Part shown: positions 7,496 to 14,879 of the stretch, piece by piece
Position numbering within the stretch: position 1 is the first letter of the stretch
Layout of the letters: each line of letters starts with the position of its first letter
Assembly (NCBI RefSeq): GCF_013359775.1
Contig: NZ_JABMCI010000070.1
Location: forward strand, 434,001-498,000
DNA length: 64,000 nucleotides
Reading direction: 5' to 3'
Source of the DNA: Cellulomonas humilata
Lineage (GTDB): Bacteria; Actinomycetota; Actinomycetes; Actinomycetales; Cellulomonadaceae
Translations under genes and position numbers: made by a program
Notes under the pieces: model-generated
Seen by the model: only the letters and a program-made list of their open reading frames with translations
Told to the model about the DNA's origin: nothing
The model's database searches: none

Positions 7496-8927
7496 AGCGG
7501 CGGCCCAGGGACGTCAGGCGGGACTGGAGGTAGGTGCGCTCTGTCGGGTTGGTGACCAGGGACAGGGCTGCGCGGTACGCGTCGGCGGCTGCCTCTCGGT
7601 GGCCTGCCCGGGCGAGGAGCTCCGCGCGGACCGCGGGGACTCGGTGGTGGCGGGGGAGGGCGTCGTCGAGGCCCTCCAGCAGCTGCAGACCTGCCTCCGG
7701 GCCTGACGCCTCCGACACCGCCACCGCGCGGGCCAGGCGGACGACCGGCGAGCCGGTGAGGGCCTCGAGCTGGGCGTAGAGGTTGGCGATGACGGGCCAG
7801 CGGGTGTCTGCGGAGGTGGGTGCGGTCGCGTGCTCGGCGGCGATGAGGGCCTGGAGGCGGTACTCGGTCGCGAGACGGGTCTGGTGGCCCGGGGCGGGCG
7901 CGTCGGCCAGCGGCGACGCAGGCTCGCGAGCCGCTGGGTCCGCGCCACGACCCGACGGCGCCGAGCTATCCGCGGAGTCGGTGGGGTCCGCGGTCGCGGT
8001 TGCACCCGCAGGCGCTGAGCGACCCGCAGGGGCGGCGGCGTCGGAAGCGGGAGCGGTCCAGCCGGCCCCACGGGCGGCCAGCGACTCCAGCAGCGCGACG
8101 CCCTCGGCGATCTCGTCGCGGTGCCAGCGGGAGCGGTCCTGGTCGGGGAGCAGGACCAGCGCCCCCGCGGTGTCCAGGCGGGTGTCGCGGCGGGAGTGCT
8201 GGAGGAGCAGCAGCGCCAGCAGGGCGCGGACGACGGCGCGTCCGGGGAGCAGGCCGTCGAGCACGCGCAGCAGCCGGATGGCCTCGTCGCCGAGGTCGAC
8301 GCGCAGCGGGACCGCGCCCTCGCCGGGGTGGTACCCGGACGTGAAGGCCAGGTAGACGACGGTCGCGACGACGTCCAGGCGCTCGTCCAGCCGGGCTGCA
8401 GCGGGAGTCGCGAAGGGGATGCCGGAGGACGCCAGCCGCTTCTTCGCGCGGGTCAGCCGCGCGGCCATGGTGGACTCCTGGACGAGCAGGAGCCGGCCGA
8501 TCTCGGTGGTGGTGAGGCCGACGACGAACCGCAGGGTCAGGGCGACGCGGTCGTCGGGCGCGATCGCGGGGTGGCAGCAGGCGAAGATCAGCCGGAGCTG
8601 CTCGTCGGCCACGTGGGCGCCGGGGTCGACGGCTGCTGCGGCGGCGGCACGCATCTCGTCGTCGACCACCATCAACGGCTCCTTCCGTCGCTGCACCGCC
8701 TCCGAGCGCAGGCGGTCGAGGACTCGGCGGCGCGCGGCCGTGAGCAGCCACGCGCCGGTGTTCGTCGGGACCCCGTCCACCGGCCAGTGCCGCGCGGCCG
8801 ACTCGAACGCGTCGGAGACGGCGTCCTCCGCCAGGTCGGGGCGCGCGAACTGGCCGATGAGGAGGCCGATCAGCCGGGACCAGTGGTCGCGCCAGGCGTC
8901 GGCGAGGGCGGAGTCGGCAGGGGTCAC
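7494..8927 (-). CDS. ECF42-type RNA polymerase sigma factor (locus 1)
   Basis: A 477-residue sigma factor of the extracytoplasmic-function class with a long C-terminal extension. Region 2 is seen as LAEDAVSDAFESAARHWP, and region 4 as LTTTEIGRLLLVQESTMAAR. The DUF6596-type and TPR-like C-terminus places it in the ECF42 group, which is linked to DGPF (YCII-related) proteins. About 60 residues near 290-345 are Ala/Pro/Ser-rich and look like an inserted linker. Its GTG start overlaps the stop of the preceding 76-residue gene (GTGA). It should recognise the shared TGTCGA/CGTC promoters found before the DGPF genes. Confidence 0.88.
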   Translation of the reverse strand: MTPADSALADAWRDHWSRLIGLLIGQFARPDLAEDAVSDAFESAARHWPVDGVPTNTGAWLLTAARRRVLDRLRSEAVQRRKEPLMVVDDEMRAAAAAAVDPGAHVADEQLRLIFACCHPAIAPDDRVALTLRFVVGLTTTEIGRLLLVQESTMAARLTRAKKRLASSGIPFATPAAARLDERLDVVATVVYLAFTSGYHPGEGAVPLRVDLGDEAIRLLRVLDGLLPGRAVVRALLALLLLQHSRRDTRLDTAGALVLLPDQDRSRWHRDEIAEGVALLESLAARGAGWTAPASDAAAPAGRSAPAGATATADPTDSADSSAPSGRGADPAAREPASPLADAPAPGHQTRLATEYRLQALIAAEHATAPTSADTRWPVIANLYAQLEALTGSPVVRLARAVAVSEASGPEAGLQLLEGLDDALPRHHRVPAVRAELLARAGHREAAADAYRAALSLVTNPTERTYLQSRLTSLGRR

Positions 8928-9154
8928 CAAGCGGGTCGCACCTCGAACGTGCCGGTCGGGGGGAGGGACTCCAGCACCACGTCCAGGTCGGGTGCGTCGA
9001 GCACCTGGATGCCCGTCAGCGCCGACGTCGGGCCCTCGAACGCGCCGTCCCGCAGGGTGCGGTCCTGCACCGAGGTCGCCGTGTCCACGGAGCCCAGTGT
9101 GAGGCCGCCGGCGGGCAGCAGGGCGTCGTCGAACGCCAGGACGACGAACCTCAC
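8924..9154 (-). CDS. Shortened DGPF-like (YCII-related) protein
   Basis: A 76-residue protein between a DGPF gene and the sigma gene, with GTGA overlaps at both ends. It keeps the typical second half of the family (RDGAFEGP, then LDAPDLDVVL and FEVRPAW), but the DGPF core reads DGAF and the middle is much shorter than in full-length relatives of about 120 residues. I read it as a reduced DGPF paralogue kept in the operon. Tight coupling on both sides argues against random noise. Confidence 0.7.
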   Translation of the reverse strand: MRFVVLAFDDALLPAGGLTLGSVDTATSVQDRTLRDGAFEGPTSALTGIQVLDAPDLDVVLESLPPTGTFEVRPAW

Positions 9155-9555
9155 GACGCCGGCGCCGAGACCGCGTCGATCCCGTCCACGGGGACACCGT
9201 CGACGAACCGCACGGTCGGTCGGATCTCGACGGACTCCCCGTTGAGCACCAGCGCGCTGACGGCCTCGGTGAGCGCTCCCAGCGAGGTGCGGGCGACCAG
9301 GTAGAACCCCGCCACCTGCTCCGCGGTCTCGGCGTAGGGGCCGTCGGTGACGACCACCCCGGCGCGGCCGTCGGACCGCAGCGACCGACCCCGGGAGGCC
9401 GCTCCGAGGGCGCGCGTCGTGACGATCTCCCAGCCCTGCTCTGCGCAGTGCTGCTGGAAGCCGAGGTGGGCCGCCCACGCACGTGCGCGCTCCTCGTCGG
9501 TCAGCTGCGCGTCGTGCGCGTCGTCGCGGTGGAGCACCACGGTGAACTCGGCCAT
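9151..9555 (-). CDS. DGPF-domain (YCII-related) protein
   Basis: A 134-residue YCII-related protein with the core VTDGPYAETAEQVAGFYLVA. DGPF proteins are small ferredoxin-like-fold proteins tied to ECF42 sigma factors; their biochemical role is not established. ATG 9555 follows CTAGGAG. An ECF42-type promoter lies 51 bases upstream. The stop overlaps the GTG of the 76-residue gene, so the order is DGPF, short DGPF, sigma factor. Confidence 0.85.
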   Translation of the reverse strand: MAEFTVVLHRDDAHDAQLTDEERARAWAAHLGFQQHCAEQGWEIVTTRALGAASRGRSLRSDGRAGVVVTDGPYAETAEQVAGFYLVARTSLGALTEAVSALVLNGESVEIRPTVRFVDGVPVDGIDAVSAPAS

Positions 9556-9605
9556 GTCGTCTCCTAGGAGGTGGGAGGACGCCCGGTGCGTCCCGCTGCC
9601 CCGAT

Positions 9606-9632
9606 GACGAGCGGGTCGCACCGGGATCGACA
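9606..9632 (-). promoter_or_regulatory. Predicted ECF42 promoter, internal to locus 1
   Basis: Reading the minus strand: TGTCGA (9632-9627), a 17-base spacer, then CGTC (9609-9606), 51 bases before the DGPF start at 9555. It matches the promoters at 10389 and 11581 in both elements and spacing. It overlaps the stop of the upstream DGPF gene, so the second half of the operon can be boosted separately. Confidence 0.75.
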
Positions 9633-9635
9633 CAC

Positions 9636-9986
9636 TCACATCTGCGCGATCTCGCGGACCTCGATCGTGTACTCGGGCAGCAGCATCGCGTGCCGCAGCA
9701 CGGCGTCCCGGTCGGGCGCGGTGACCAGGTAGAAGCCACCGAGCTGCTCGACGGTCTCGGCGAAAGGGCCCTCGGTGATCTCCGCGTCGTCGCCGGACCG
9801 CCGCAGGGTGACGGCCGTGGTCACCGACTGGAGCGCCTCGCTGGCCAGGAACGTCACGCCGAAGTCGGCGGCCTGGTCGTCGTAGTCGCCGTGCTGCCGG
9901 TAGTACTCGGCCTTGGTCGCCTCGTCGGCCGCGTCCCAGTCGCCCTCGGTGGCGTACATGAGGAGGACGAACGTCTTGGCGCTCAT
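9636..9986 (-). CDS. DGPF-domain (YCII-related) protein
   Basis: A 116-residue family member with the core ITEGPFAETVEQLGGFYLV and the tail LPEYTIEVREI. Here the DGPF motif reads EGPF. Its ATG overlaps the stop of the preceding DGPF gene (ATGA), so the two are translationally coupled. It is the second gene of ECF42 locus 1. Confidence 0.85.
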   Translation of the reverse strand: MSAKTFVLLMYATEGDWDAADEATKAEYYRQHGDYDDQAADFGVTFLASEALQSVTTAVTLRRSGDDAEITEGPFAETVEQLGGFYLVTAPDRDAVLRHAMLLPEYTIEVREIAQM

Positions 9987-10345
9987 GCGTCGTGCACCAC
10001 GACGGGCCGCAGCTCGATGCCGCCGCCGTCGGTGAGAAGCAGCTCTCCGGTCAGCCGGGCGAGGCCCTGCACGTCGTCGGTCTCGATGACGTAGTAGCCG
10101 CCGAGGTGCTCGGCCAGCTCCACGTACGGGCCGTCGGTGATGGCCAGGGTGGCGCCGTCGGCGCGCACCGTGACTGCGTTCTTGGAGAAGCCCAGCTCCT
10201 CGCCGCCGAGGATCTTGTAGCCGCGCTCGTCGCACGCGTCGGAGTACGCCTGGTGCTCGTTCATGATGCGCTCTTGGGTCTCGGGCGACGCGCCTTCCCA
10301 GAAGTCCTCGTCGCCCCAGAGCAGCACTATCCACCGGTTGGTCAT
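9983..10345 (-). CDS. DGPF-domain (YCII-related) protein, first gene of locus 1
   Basis: A 120-residue protein with the core ITDGPYVELAEHLGGYYVIE. It is the promoter-proximal gene of the locus, 44 bases after the predicted ECF42 -10 element. The start MTNRWIVLLWGDE is the usual first beta strand of the family (compare MKYMLIM at 44058). ATGA overlap links it to the next DGPF gene. Confidence 0.87.
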   Translation of the reverse strand: MTNRWIVLLWGDEDFWEGASPETQERIMNEHQAYSDACDERGYKILGGEELGFSKNAVTVRADGATLAITDGPYVELAEHLGGYYVIETDDVQGLARLTGELLLTDGGGIELRPVVVHDA

Positions 10346-10388
10346 GTCGTCATCTCCCTCATGCGTCCACTGTGCCGGTCGGGGTGAT

Positions 10389-10415
10389 GACGCGCGAGGG
10401 TTCCGGAAATCGACA
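10389..10415 (-). promoter_or_regulatory. Predicted ECF42 promoter of locus 1
   Basis: Minus strand TGTCGA (10415-10410), 17 bases, CGTC (10392-10389). These are the -35 and -10 elements reported for ECF42 targets in Streptomyces (TGTCGA and CG(A/T)C). The -35 lies 5 bases from the -35 of the divergent ArsR promoter, so binding at one could affect the other. Confidence 0.78.
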
Positions 10416-10419
10416 CCCC

Positions 10420-10449
10420 TTGACAGGCAAGTGACTGCTTGCCTATACA
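10420..10449 (+). promoter_or_regulatory. Promoter with embedded operator for the ArsR-VOC pair
   Basis: TTGACA (10420-10425), an 18-base spacer, then TATACA (10444-10449), close to the housekeeping consensus. The spacer is filled by a perfect inverted repeat AGGCAAG-TGACTG-CTTGCCT (10425-10444). Transcription should start about 7 bases after the -10, which is the GTG start codon at 10456, so the message is probably leaderless. Confidence 0.8.
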
Positions 10450-10455
10450 AGAGGC

Positions 10456-10743
10456 GTGGCAGCCGACATCTACAAGGCCCTTGCGGACGCCACGCGCCGC
10501 GCGATCCTCGACGAGCTCCAGGAGCGCGACGGGCAGTCCCTGTTCGAGCTGTGCACCCGGCTGACCATGCGGCACGGGCTCGGGTCCACGCGCCAGGCCG
10601 TCTCGCAGCACCTCGACGTGCTCCAGGAGGCCGGGCTCGTCACGGTCCGCCGCGAGGGCCGCTACAAGTTCCACCACCTCGACACCGGGCCCCTGCGTGA
10701 GATCACCGCGCGCTGGCCCGCCCCCGACCAAGGAGAGTCCTGA
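10456..10743 (+). CDS. ArsR/SmtB-family repressor
   Basis: A 95-residue winged helix-turn-helix protein; the recognition helix region is STRQAVSQHLDVLQEAGLV and the wing is RREGRYKFHHL. It has no metal-binding cysteine motif, so it belongs with the non-metal ArsR group that often controls VOC or SRPBCC genes. No ribosome-binding site precedes the GTG, which fits leaderless translation from the promoter just upstream. The dyad inside that promoter is its likely self-binding site. The VOC gene starts within its stop codon (TGATG). Confidence 0.87.
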   Translation: MAADIYKALADATRRAILDELQERDGQSLFELCTRLTMRHGLGSTRQAVSQHLDVLQEAGLVTVRREGRYKFHHLDTGPLREITARWPAPDQGES

Positions 10744-11138
10744 TGATCCACCTCACCGTGACCAGCGTGTTCGTCGACGACCAGAGCAAGGCGCTGGACT
10801 TCTACACCGGCTTGCTCGGCTTCGTGCCCAAGAACGACATCCCGCTCGGCGGCGACGACCGCTGGCTGACCGTCGTGTCGCCGGCGGCCCCGGACGGCGT
10901 GGAGCTGCTCCTGGAGCCGAGCAGCCACCCGGCGGTCGGCCCGTACAAGGCGGCGCTGGTCGAGGACGGGATCCCGGCCGCGTCGTTCGGGGTCGACGAC
11001 CTCGCCGCCGAGTACGAGCGGCTCACGGCACTCGGTGTGCGGTTCGTGCAGCCGCCGACGGACATGGGGCCGGTGATCGTCGCGACCCTCGACGACACCT
11101 GCGGGAACCTGATCCAGCTCGCGCAGCACCAGGGGTGA
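10743..11138 (+). CDS. VOC-family (glyoxalase/bleomycin-resistance fold) protein
   Basis: A 131-residue protein with the vicinal oxygen chelate pattern: VTSVFVDDQSKALDFYTGLLG at the start and DDTCGNLIQLAQ at the end. Members bind a metal and act in isomerase, dioxygenase or antibiotic-binding roles. It is translationally coupled to the ArsR repressor, so it is probably induced by whatever ligand releases that repressor. Substrate unknown. Confidence 0.82.
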   Translation: MIHLTVTSVFVDDQSKALDFYTGLLGFVPKNDIPLGGDDRWLTVVSPAAPDGVELLLEPSSHPAVGPYKAALVEDGIPAASFGVDDLAAEYERLTALGVRFVQPPTDMGPVIVATLDDTCGNLIQLAQHQG

Positions 11139-11172
11139 GCCGCAGGGTCCGCGCGAGGGGTGGTCGCAGCCG

Positions 11173-11541
11173 TCACAGGCCCTCCGGAGGAGCGATCGAC
11201 TCCCGGATCTCCGCCACCTCGCCGGTCCCGCGGATCAGCTCGCCGACGAGGGCGGCCAGCCCGTCCACGTCATCGGTCGCGATCCGGTAGAAGCCCGCGA
11301 GGACCTCGGTGAGCTCGGCGAACGGCCCGTCCGTCACCGAGATCCGGCCGTCTCGGAGGCGCACCACCCGCGACACGGAGTGGTGGAGCTCGGCGCTGTC
11401 GTGGATGACGTGCCCGCCGTCGGCGCAGGCGCGTCCGAACTCCTCGTGCACCCGGTGGCCCGGGAGGCGGTCGGGGGCCCCGTCGCCGTGCCAGACCGTC
11501 TGGTCGCCGTACAGCGCCACGATGTACTCGGTGGTCGTCAT
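11173..11541 (-). CDS. Orphan DGPF-domain (YCII-related) protein
   Basis: A 122-residue DGPF protein with the core VTDGPFAELTEVLAGFYRIA. No sigma gene follows it; it ends convergent with the VOC gene. A perfect ECF42-type promoter 40 bases upstream suggests it is a regulon member served from elsewhere, most likely by the sigma factor of locus 1 about 2.5 kb away. Confidence 0.85.
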   Translation of the reverse strand: MTTTEYIVALYGDQTVWHGDGAPDRLPGHRVHEEFGRACADGGHVIHDSAELHHSVSRVVRLRDGRISVTDGPFAELTEVLAGFYRIATDDVDGLAALVGELIRGTGEVAEIRESIAPPEGL

Positions 11542-11580
11542 GGCCGTCCTCTCGTGCTGGTCGTCGGTTCGTCGTGGCAT

Positions 11581-11607
11581 GACGCACGTCGCAGATCCCG
11601 ATCGACA
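11581..11607 (-). promoter_or_regulatory. Predicted ECF42 promoter of the orphan DGPF gene
   Basis: Minus strand TGTCGA (11607-11602), 17 bases, CGTC (11584-11581), the same elements and spacing as at 10389 and 9606. It is the best evidence that the promoter motif marks a regulon rather than only sigma-factor autoregulation. Confidence 0.75.
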
Positions 11608-11636
11608 GAGTCGCACGGCGGTGATTCGGTGGACCG

Positions 11637-12129
11637 ATGAGGACTGCGGACGACGTGGTGATCGTCCCGCGGCGCCGGTCTGGCGGCGAAGGCCGACGTG
11701 TGGATCGAGGAGTTCCGCCTCAACGTGCTGACCACGGTGCTGCTGGGTGAGGCCCTGCTGCCGGCCATGCCGCGGCCGGGTGGGCGGATCGTCGCGATGA
11801 GCTCCGTGGCCGCTCTGCGGGGCGCCGGCTCGTACGGCGCCGCCAAGGCCGCGATCAACTCGTGGGTCACCGGGACCGCCGCCGCGGTGGCCGCTGACGG
11901 GATCGCGGTGAACGCCGTCGCGCCGGGGTTCGTGCCCGACACCGAGTTCTGGGCGGGCAGGCTCGACGACGCCGAGTTCCAGCGGCGCCTGGCGCGGGTG
12001 CCGATGGGCCGGCCGGGGACGGTGGAGGAGATCGCCGCGGCGGTCGCCTACCTGGCATCGCCGGACGCGGGGTGGACCACCGGCCAGGTGCTCGGGGTGC
12101 ACGGCGGGGCGGTCCTCGCTCGGCTCTGA
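11637..12129 (+). pseudogene. Short-chain dehydrogenase remnant
   Basis: The 3' two-thirds of a classical SDR is intact in one frame (from 11662): IVAMSSVAALRGAGSYGAAK with the Ser and Tyr-x3-Lys catalytic residues, then APGFVPDTEF and the usual C-terminus. The N-terminal cofactor loop is missing. An ATG at 11637 opens another frame as MRTADDVVIV, which looks like the first SDR beta strand, and the catalytic-half frame has a TGA at 11659-11661. An internal deletion with a frame change explains both. The remaining 143-residue frame from GTG 11698 would lack NAD(P) binding. Confidence 0.7.
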
Positions 12130-12149
12130 GAGCGAGGTATCGCTAGGGG

Positions 12150-12181
12150 TTGTCAAAGATCTATCGACGATATATCTTTGA
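12150..12181 (+). promoter_or_regulatory. PadR-type operator and promoter
   Basis: A near-perfect 29-base palindrome (12153-12181): outer arms TCAAAGAT and ATCTTTGA, inner arms TATCG and CGATA around a central A, with one mismatched pair. It overlaps a likely promoter, TTGTCA (12150-12155), 17 bases, TATCTT (12173-12178). PadR repressors commonly bind dyads with TATCG/CGATA cores before their own genes, so autorepression is expected. Confidence 0.75.
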
Positions 12182-12267
12182 GTCACCCGGTCGAGATCGC
12201 GAGACCTCCCGGATCCGCGACAGGGCCGCACCGGCCCGGCGGACCACAGCCTCGAGGAGACACTCCC

Positions 12268-12999
12268 ATGCGACACCCTCACTCTCACCCCGACGGCCGC
12301 TTCGCCGGCCCCTCGTTCGACACCTCCGACCCGACCGCGCAGCGCGGCCGCAACCGTCGCCGACGCGGCGACTTCCCCGAGGCCCCCTACGAGGAGGGCT
12401 TCGACCCCCGGCGCGGCGGACCCCGCGGCGCCTTCCCGCACGAGCACCACGAGCACCGCGGTCGCGGGTTCGGCGGTCCCGGCTTCGGCCCCGGCGGACC
12501 GCGCAGCTTCGGCGGTCCCGGTGGCCGCGGCCCCGGCCGTCGCGCCGGTCGGGGTGACATCCGCGCCGCGATCCTGCTGCTCCTCGCCGAGGAGCCGATG
12601 CACGGCTACCAGCTGATCCAGCAGATCGGCGAGCGGTCGGGTGGCACGTGGCGACCCAGCCCGGGCGCCATCTACCCGGCGCTCAACCTGCTCGAGGACG
12701 AGGGCCTGGTGGCGATCACGGCCGAGTCCGGCCGCAAGATGGCCACCCTCACCGAGGCCGGTGGCACCTACGTCACCGAGAACGCCGAGCAGCTCGGCAG
12801 CCCGTGGGAGGACGCCGCGAACCGGCCCGCCTCCCCGGGTCGCGCGCTGCGCGGTGCCCTCGAGGCGCTCGGCGCGGCGGCCCACCAGGTCGCCCGCACC
12901 GGCACGGACCAGCAGGCGACCAAGGCGCTCGAGGTCCTCGACCGCGCGCGCCGGGACCTGTACCTGATCCTGGCCGGCGAGGCGACGCCGCAGGACTGA
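12268..12999 (+). CDS. PadR-family repressor with Gly/Arg/His-rich N-terminus
   Basis: A 243-residue protein. Residues 1 to about 95 are low-complexity, rich in Gly, Pro, Arg and His, and probably disordered. The PadR winged helix follows: RGDIRAAILLLLAEEPMHGY, then GTWRPSPGAIYPALNLLEDE, then a C-terminal helical dimerisation region. ATG 12268 has the RBS GAGGAGA. A palindrome 87 bases upstream is the likely self-operator. No target gene is adjacent, apart from itself. A strong terminator follows. Confidence 0.85.
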   Translation: MRHPHSHPDGRFAGPSFDTSDPTAQRGRNRRRRGDFPEAPYEEGFDPRRGGPRGAFPHEHHEHRGRGFGGPGFGPGGPRSFGGPGGRGPGRRAGRGDIRAAILLLLAEEPMHGYQLIQQIGERSGGTWRPSPGAIYPALNLLEDEGLVAITAESGRKMATLTEAGGTYVTENAEQLGSPWEDAANRPASPGRALRGALEALGAAAHQVARTGTDQQATKALEVLDRARRDLYLILAGEATPQD

Positions 13000-13008
13000 C
13001 CCACCACT

Positions 13009-13046
13009 CCGAGGCACCCCGCAGCACCCGCTGCGGGGTGCCTCGG
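13009..13046. terminator. Strong bidirectional terminator hairpin
   Basis: A perfect 16-bp stem, CCGAGGCACCCCGCAG (13009-13024) with its complement (13031-13046), and a 6-base loop. It sits between the convergent PadR and DivIVA-domain genes. There is no U-tract, as is usual in high-GC actinobacteria. Confidence 0.8.
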
Positions 13047-13062
13047 CGTGTCCGACGTCGAC

Positions 13063-13863
13063 CTAGACGCCGTAGACCCAGTCGAGCACCGGGACGACCA
13101 CGAGCATCCAGCCCACCGCGGCGAGCGTGACCGTCACGAACGGGTAGGCGTGGAACCAGGAGAACGCCTCGGGCCACCGTCGACGAGCGTCCTTGGGTCG
13201 GCCCATCACGAACCGCTCCTGCGTGACGGGGACGCCGAGCGGCTCCCAGAAGTCAGACGACGACTTCTGCGGGTGCGAGACCCGGAGGCGCACGCCTCCG
13301 GCGTGGTCGACGACGAGGGCGTAGCCGACCAGCGGTCCGGAGCTGCTGCTGCTCGCGTACTCGAGCCGCATCGTGGCGACCCGAGCGATCTCCGCGACAG
13401 CGAGCCGGCCCTCGCGCCCGCCCCGCGCTCGCCACGCGACGCCGTCGCGGGTGACCATGACGCGCTTGGCCGAGGCGCGAGCGGCTCGGGACGGTCGGAT
13501 CGGGCGCGGCGGTCCCTCGGGCGGTTCGCCGACGAGCATCGACACCAGGACCGTCCGCACCAGGGCGAGGCCCGTCGGCCGCGGTCGGGGAGGCTCGTCG
13601 ACCTGCCCGGGGGGCACCACAGGCCGGGGTGCCGCCAGGCTCACGCGGGCCTCGTCGAGGAACGCGTCGACCTCGGCGATGTCGTACCCCTCGCGCCACT
13701 GGGTCTGCGTGAGCCGGACCGAGCCGAGGTCGGCCACGTCGCCCCCGGTCCGCAGGGCATCGGCGACCCGGTCGAGCAGGTCGTCGACCTCGACCTGGTC
13801 GTACCCGGGGCGGAACTTCGTGGCGGCGAACCGCGCCTGCAGCACGTCGTCGGCGGAGAGCAT
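13063..13863 (-). CDS. DivIVA-domain protein with C-terminal membrane segment
   Basis: A 266-residue protein. The N-terminus carries two copies of the DivIVA-type short motif: MLSADDVLQARFAATKFRPG then YDQVEVDDLLDRV, and LTQTQWREGYDIAEVDAFLD. The middle is Pro/Arg-rich, and the C-terminus has a hydrophobic segment (FVTVTLAAVGWMLVVVPVLD). DivIVA domains bind curved membranes at poles and septa; short two-motif proteins like this are common in actinobacteria and unstudied. ATG 13863 fits the domain start, but ATG 13893 is also possible. Confidence 0.65.
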   Translation of the reverse strand: MLSADDVLQARFAATKFRPGYDQVEVDDLLDRVADALRTGGDVADLGSVRLTQTQWREGYDIAEVDAFLDEARVSLAAPRPVVPPGQVDEPPRPRPTGLALVRTVLVSMLVGEPPEGPPRPIRPSRAARASAKRVMVTRDGVAWRARGGREGRLAVAEIARVATMRLEYASSSSSGPLVGYALVVDHAGGVRLRVSHPQKSSSDFWEPLGVPVTQERFVMGRPKDARRRWPEAFSWFHAYPFVTVTLAAVGWMLVVVPVLDWVYGV

Positions 13864-13937
13864 GGCGACGATGATGACGCACGCCCGAGCCATCGACGGG
13901 GCTCGTTCACCTGAACGGCGGTGGGAGGATCGGGACC

Positions 13938-14129
13938 ATGGCCGAGTCGACGACGCCCACCCCGCTGCCGCGCAGCATCGGCGCACCTGCCACCCGTGCG
14001 CTGGCGCTGGCGGGCATCACGACGCTCGACGACGTCCGTGGCGTGGACCTCGACGAGCTCCTGCGGCTGCACGGAGTCGGCCCGAAGGCGATCCTGGTCC
14101 TGCGCGAGACGCTGGCCGCGACCGACTGA
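13938..14129 (+). CDS. Small helix-hairpin-helix protein
   Basis: A 63-residue protein made almost entirely of a helix-hairpin-helix-like fold: SIGAPATRALALAGITTLDD and LLRLHGVGPKAILVLRE, where GVGPKA is the hairpin that contacts the DNA backbone. RBS GGGAGGA precedes the ATG. Such single-domain proteins resemble the RNA polymerase alpha C-terminal domain. The role is unknown. Confidence 0.7.
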   Translation: MAESTTPTPLPRSIGAPATRALALAGITTLDDVRGVDLDELLRLHGVGPKAILVLRETLAATD

Positions 14130-14135
14130 TCAGGG

Positions 14136-14852
14136 CTACAGCGGCATCGCGAACCGCGCGTGCACCCCCGGCGAGTACAGCACCGAGTCCGGCGGTCGCG
14201 ACGCCACCCTGGGCAGACCGCCCGCGGCGACGAGCTCGTCGTCGAGCGAGACCAGGCTCGCCCGCCGCAACGGCCAGGGCTCGTGCTCGTTCGGCACGAA
14301 CCGCGTCCGCCCGCGCAGGACGGTGTGCATGCCCCAGCGTGCGGTGAGGAAGTCGGCCATCGGGTCGTCGGCGACGACGTCCGACGACGGCCGCACGACG
14401 ATCCGCGACGAGGGCCGGTCGCCGGTGAGCCGGGTCGACCGGTAGTCGAGGGCATCGTCGGATCGCCGGATCGACATCCGCGCCCACTGGTACGGCACGT
14501 TCATGACGGTCCGCGCGCCGAGCACGGTGACCGCCCGGGAGGCCTCCAGCGACCGGAACAGGACCCCGCGCCGGCCGTCGTCGTCGACCGTGTACAGCCG
14601 CACGTTGATCTCGGGGAAGTCGCCGATGTACGGCAGCGCAGGTCCGGGGACGAGCGTGAACCGCTCCATCCGGAACGCGATGAGCCCCACCCAGGAGCTG
14701 CCGTCGAACTCGTCGGGCCGGGTCCCCGCGGGAAGCAGCGGCGCGACGGTGTCGGACGGCACCCGCCAGTGCAGGAAGCTGACCCGTACCCAGTCCTGCG
14801 ACAGGATCACCCGCCCACGCAGCGGGGGCGCGACGGCCTGGATGGGGTCCAC
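14136..14852 (-). CDS. DUF2071 (YqjF-like) protein
   Basis: A 238-residue protein of the DUF2071 family. The typical opening is QDWVRVSFLHWRVPSDTVAP, followed by GLIAFRMER, PEINVRLYT and VPYQWARMSIRR. Members adopt an acetoacetate-decarboxylase-like fold but have no proven reaction. It is convergent with the helix-hairpin-helix gene, 6 bases apart. Confidence 0.8.
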   Translation of the reverse strand: MDPIQAVAPPLRGRVILSQDWVRVSFLHWRVPSDTVAPLLPAGTRPDEFDGSSWVGLIAFRMERFTLVPGPALPYIGDFPEINVRLYTVDDDGRRGVLFRSLEASRAVTVLGARTVMNVPYQWARMSIRRSDDALDYRSTRLTGDRPSSRIVVRPSSDVVADDPMADFLTARWGMHTVLRGRTRFVPNEHEPWPLRRASLVSLDDELVAAGGLPRVASRPPDSVLYSPGVHARFAMPL

Positions 14853-14879
14853 CCGCCCACGGTAGGTGCCGCGCCGGAG

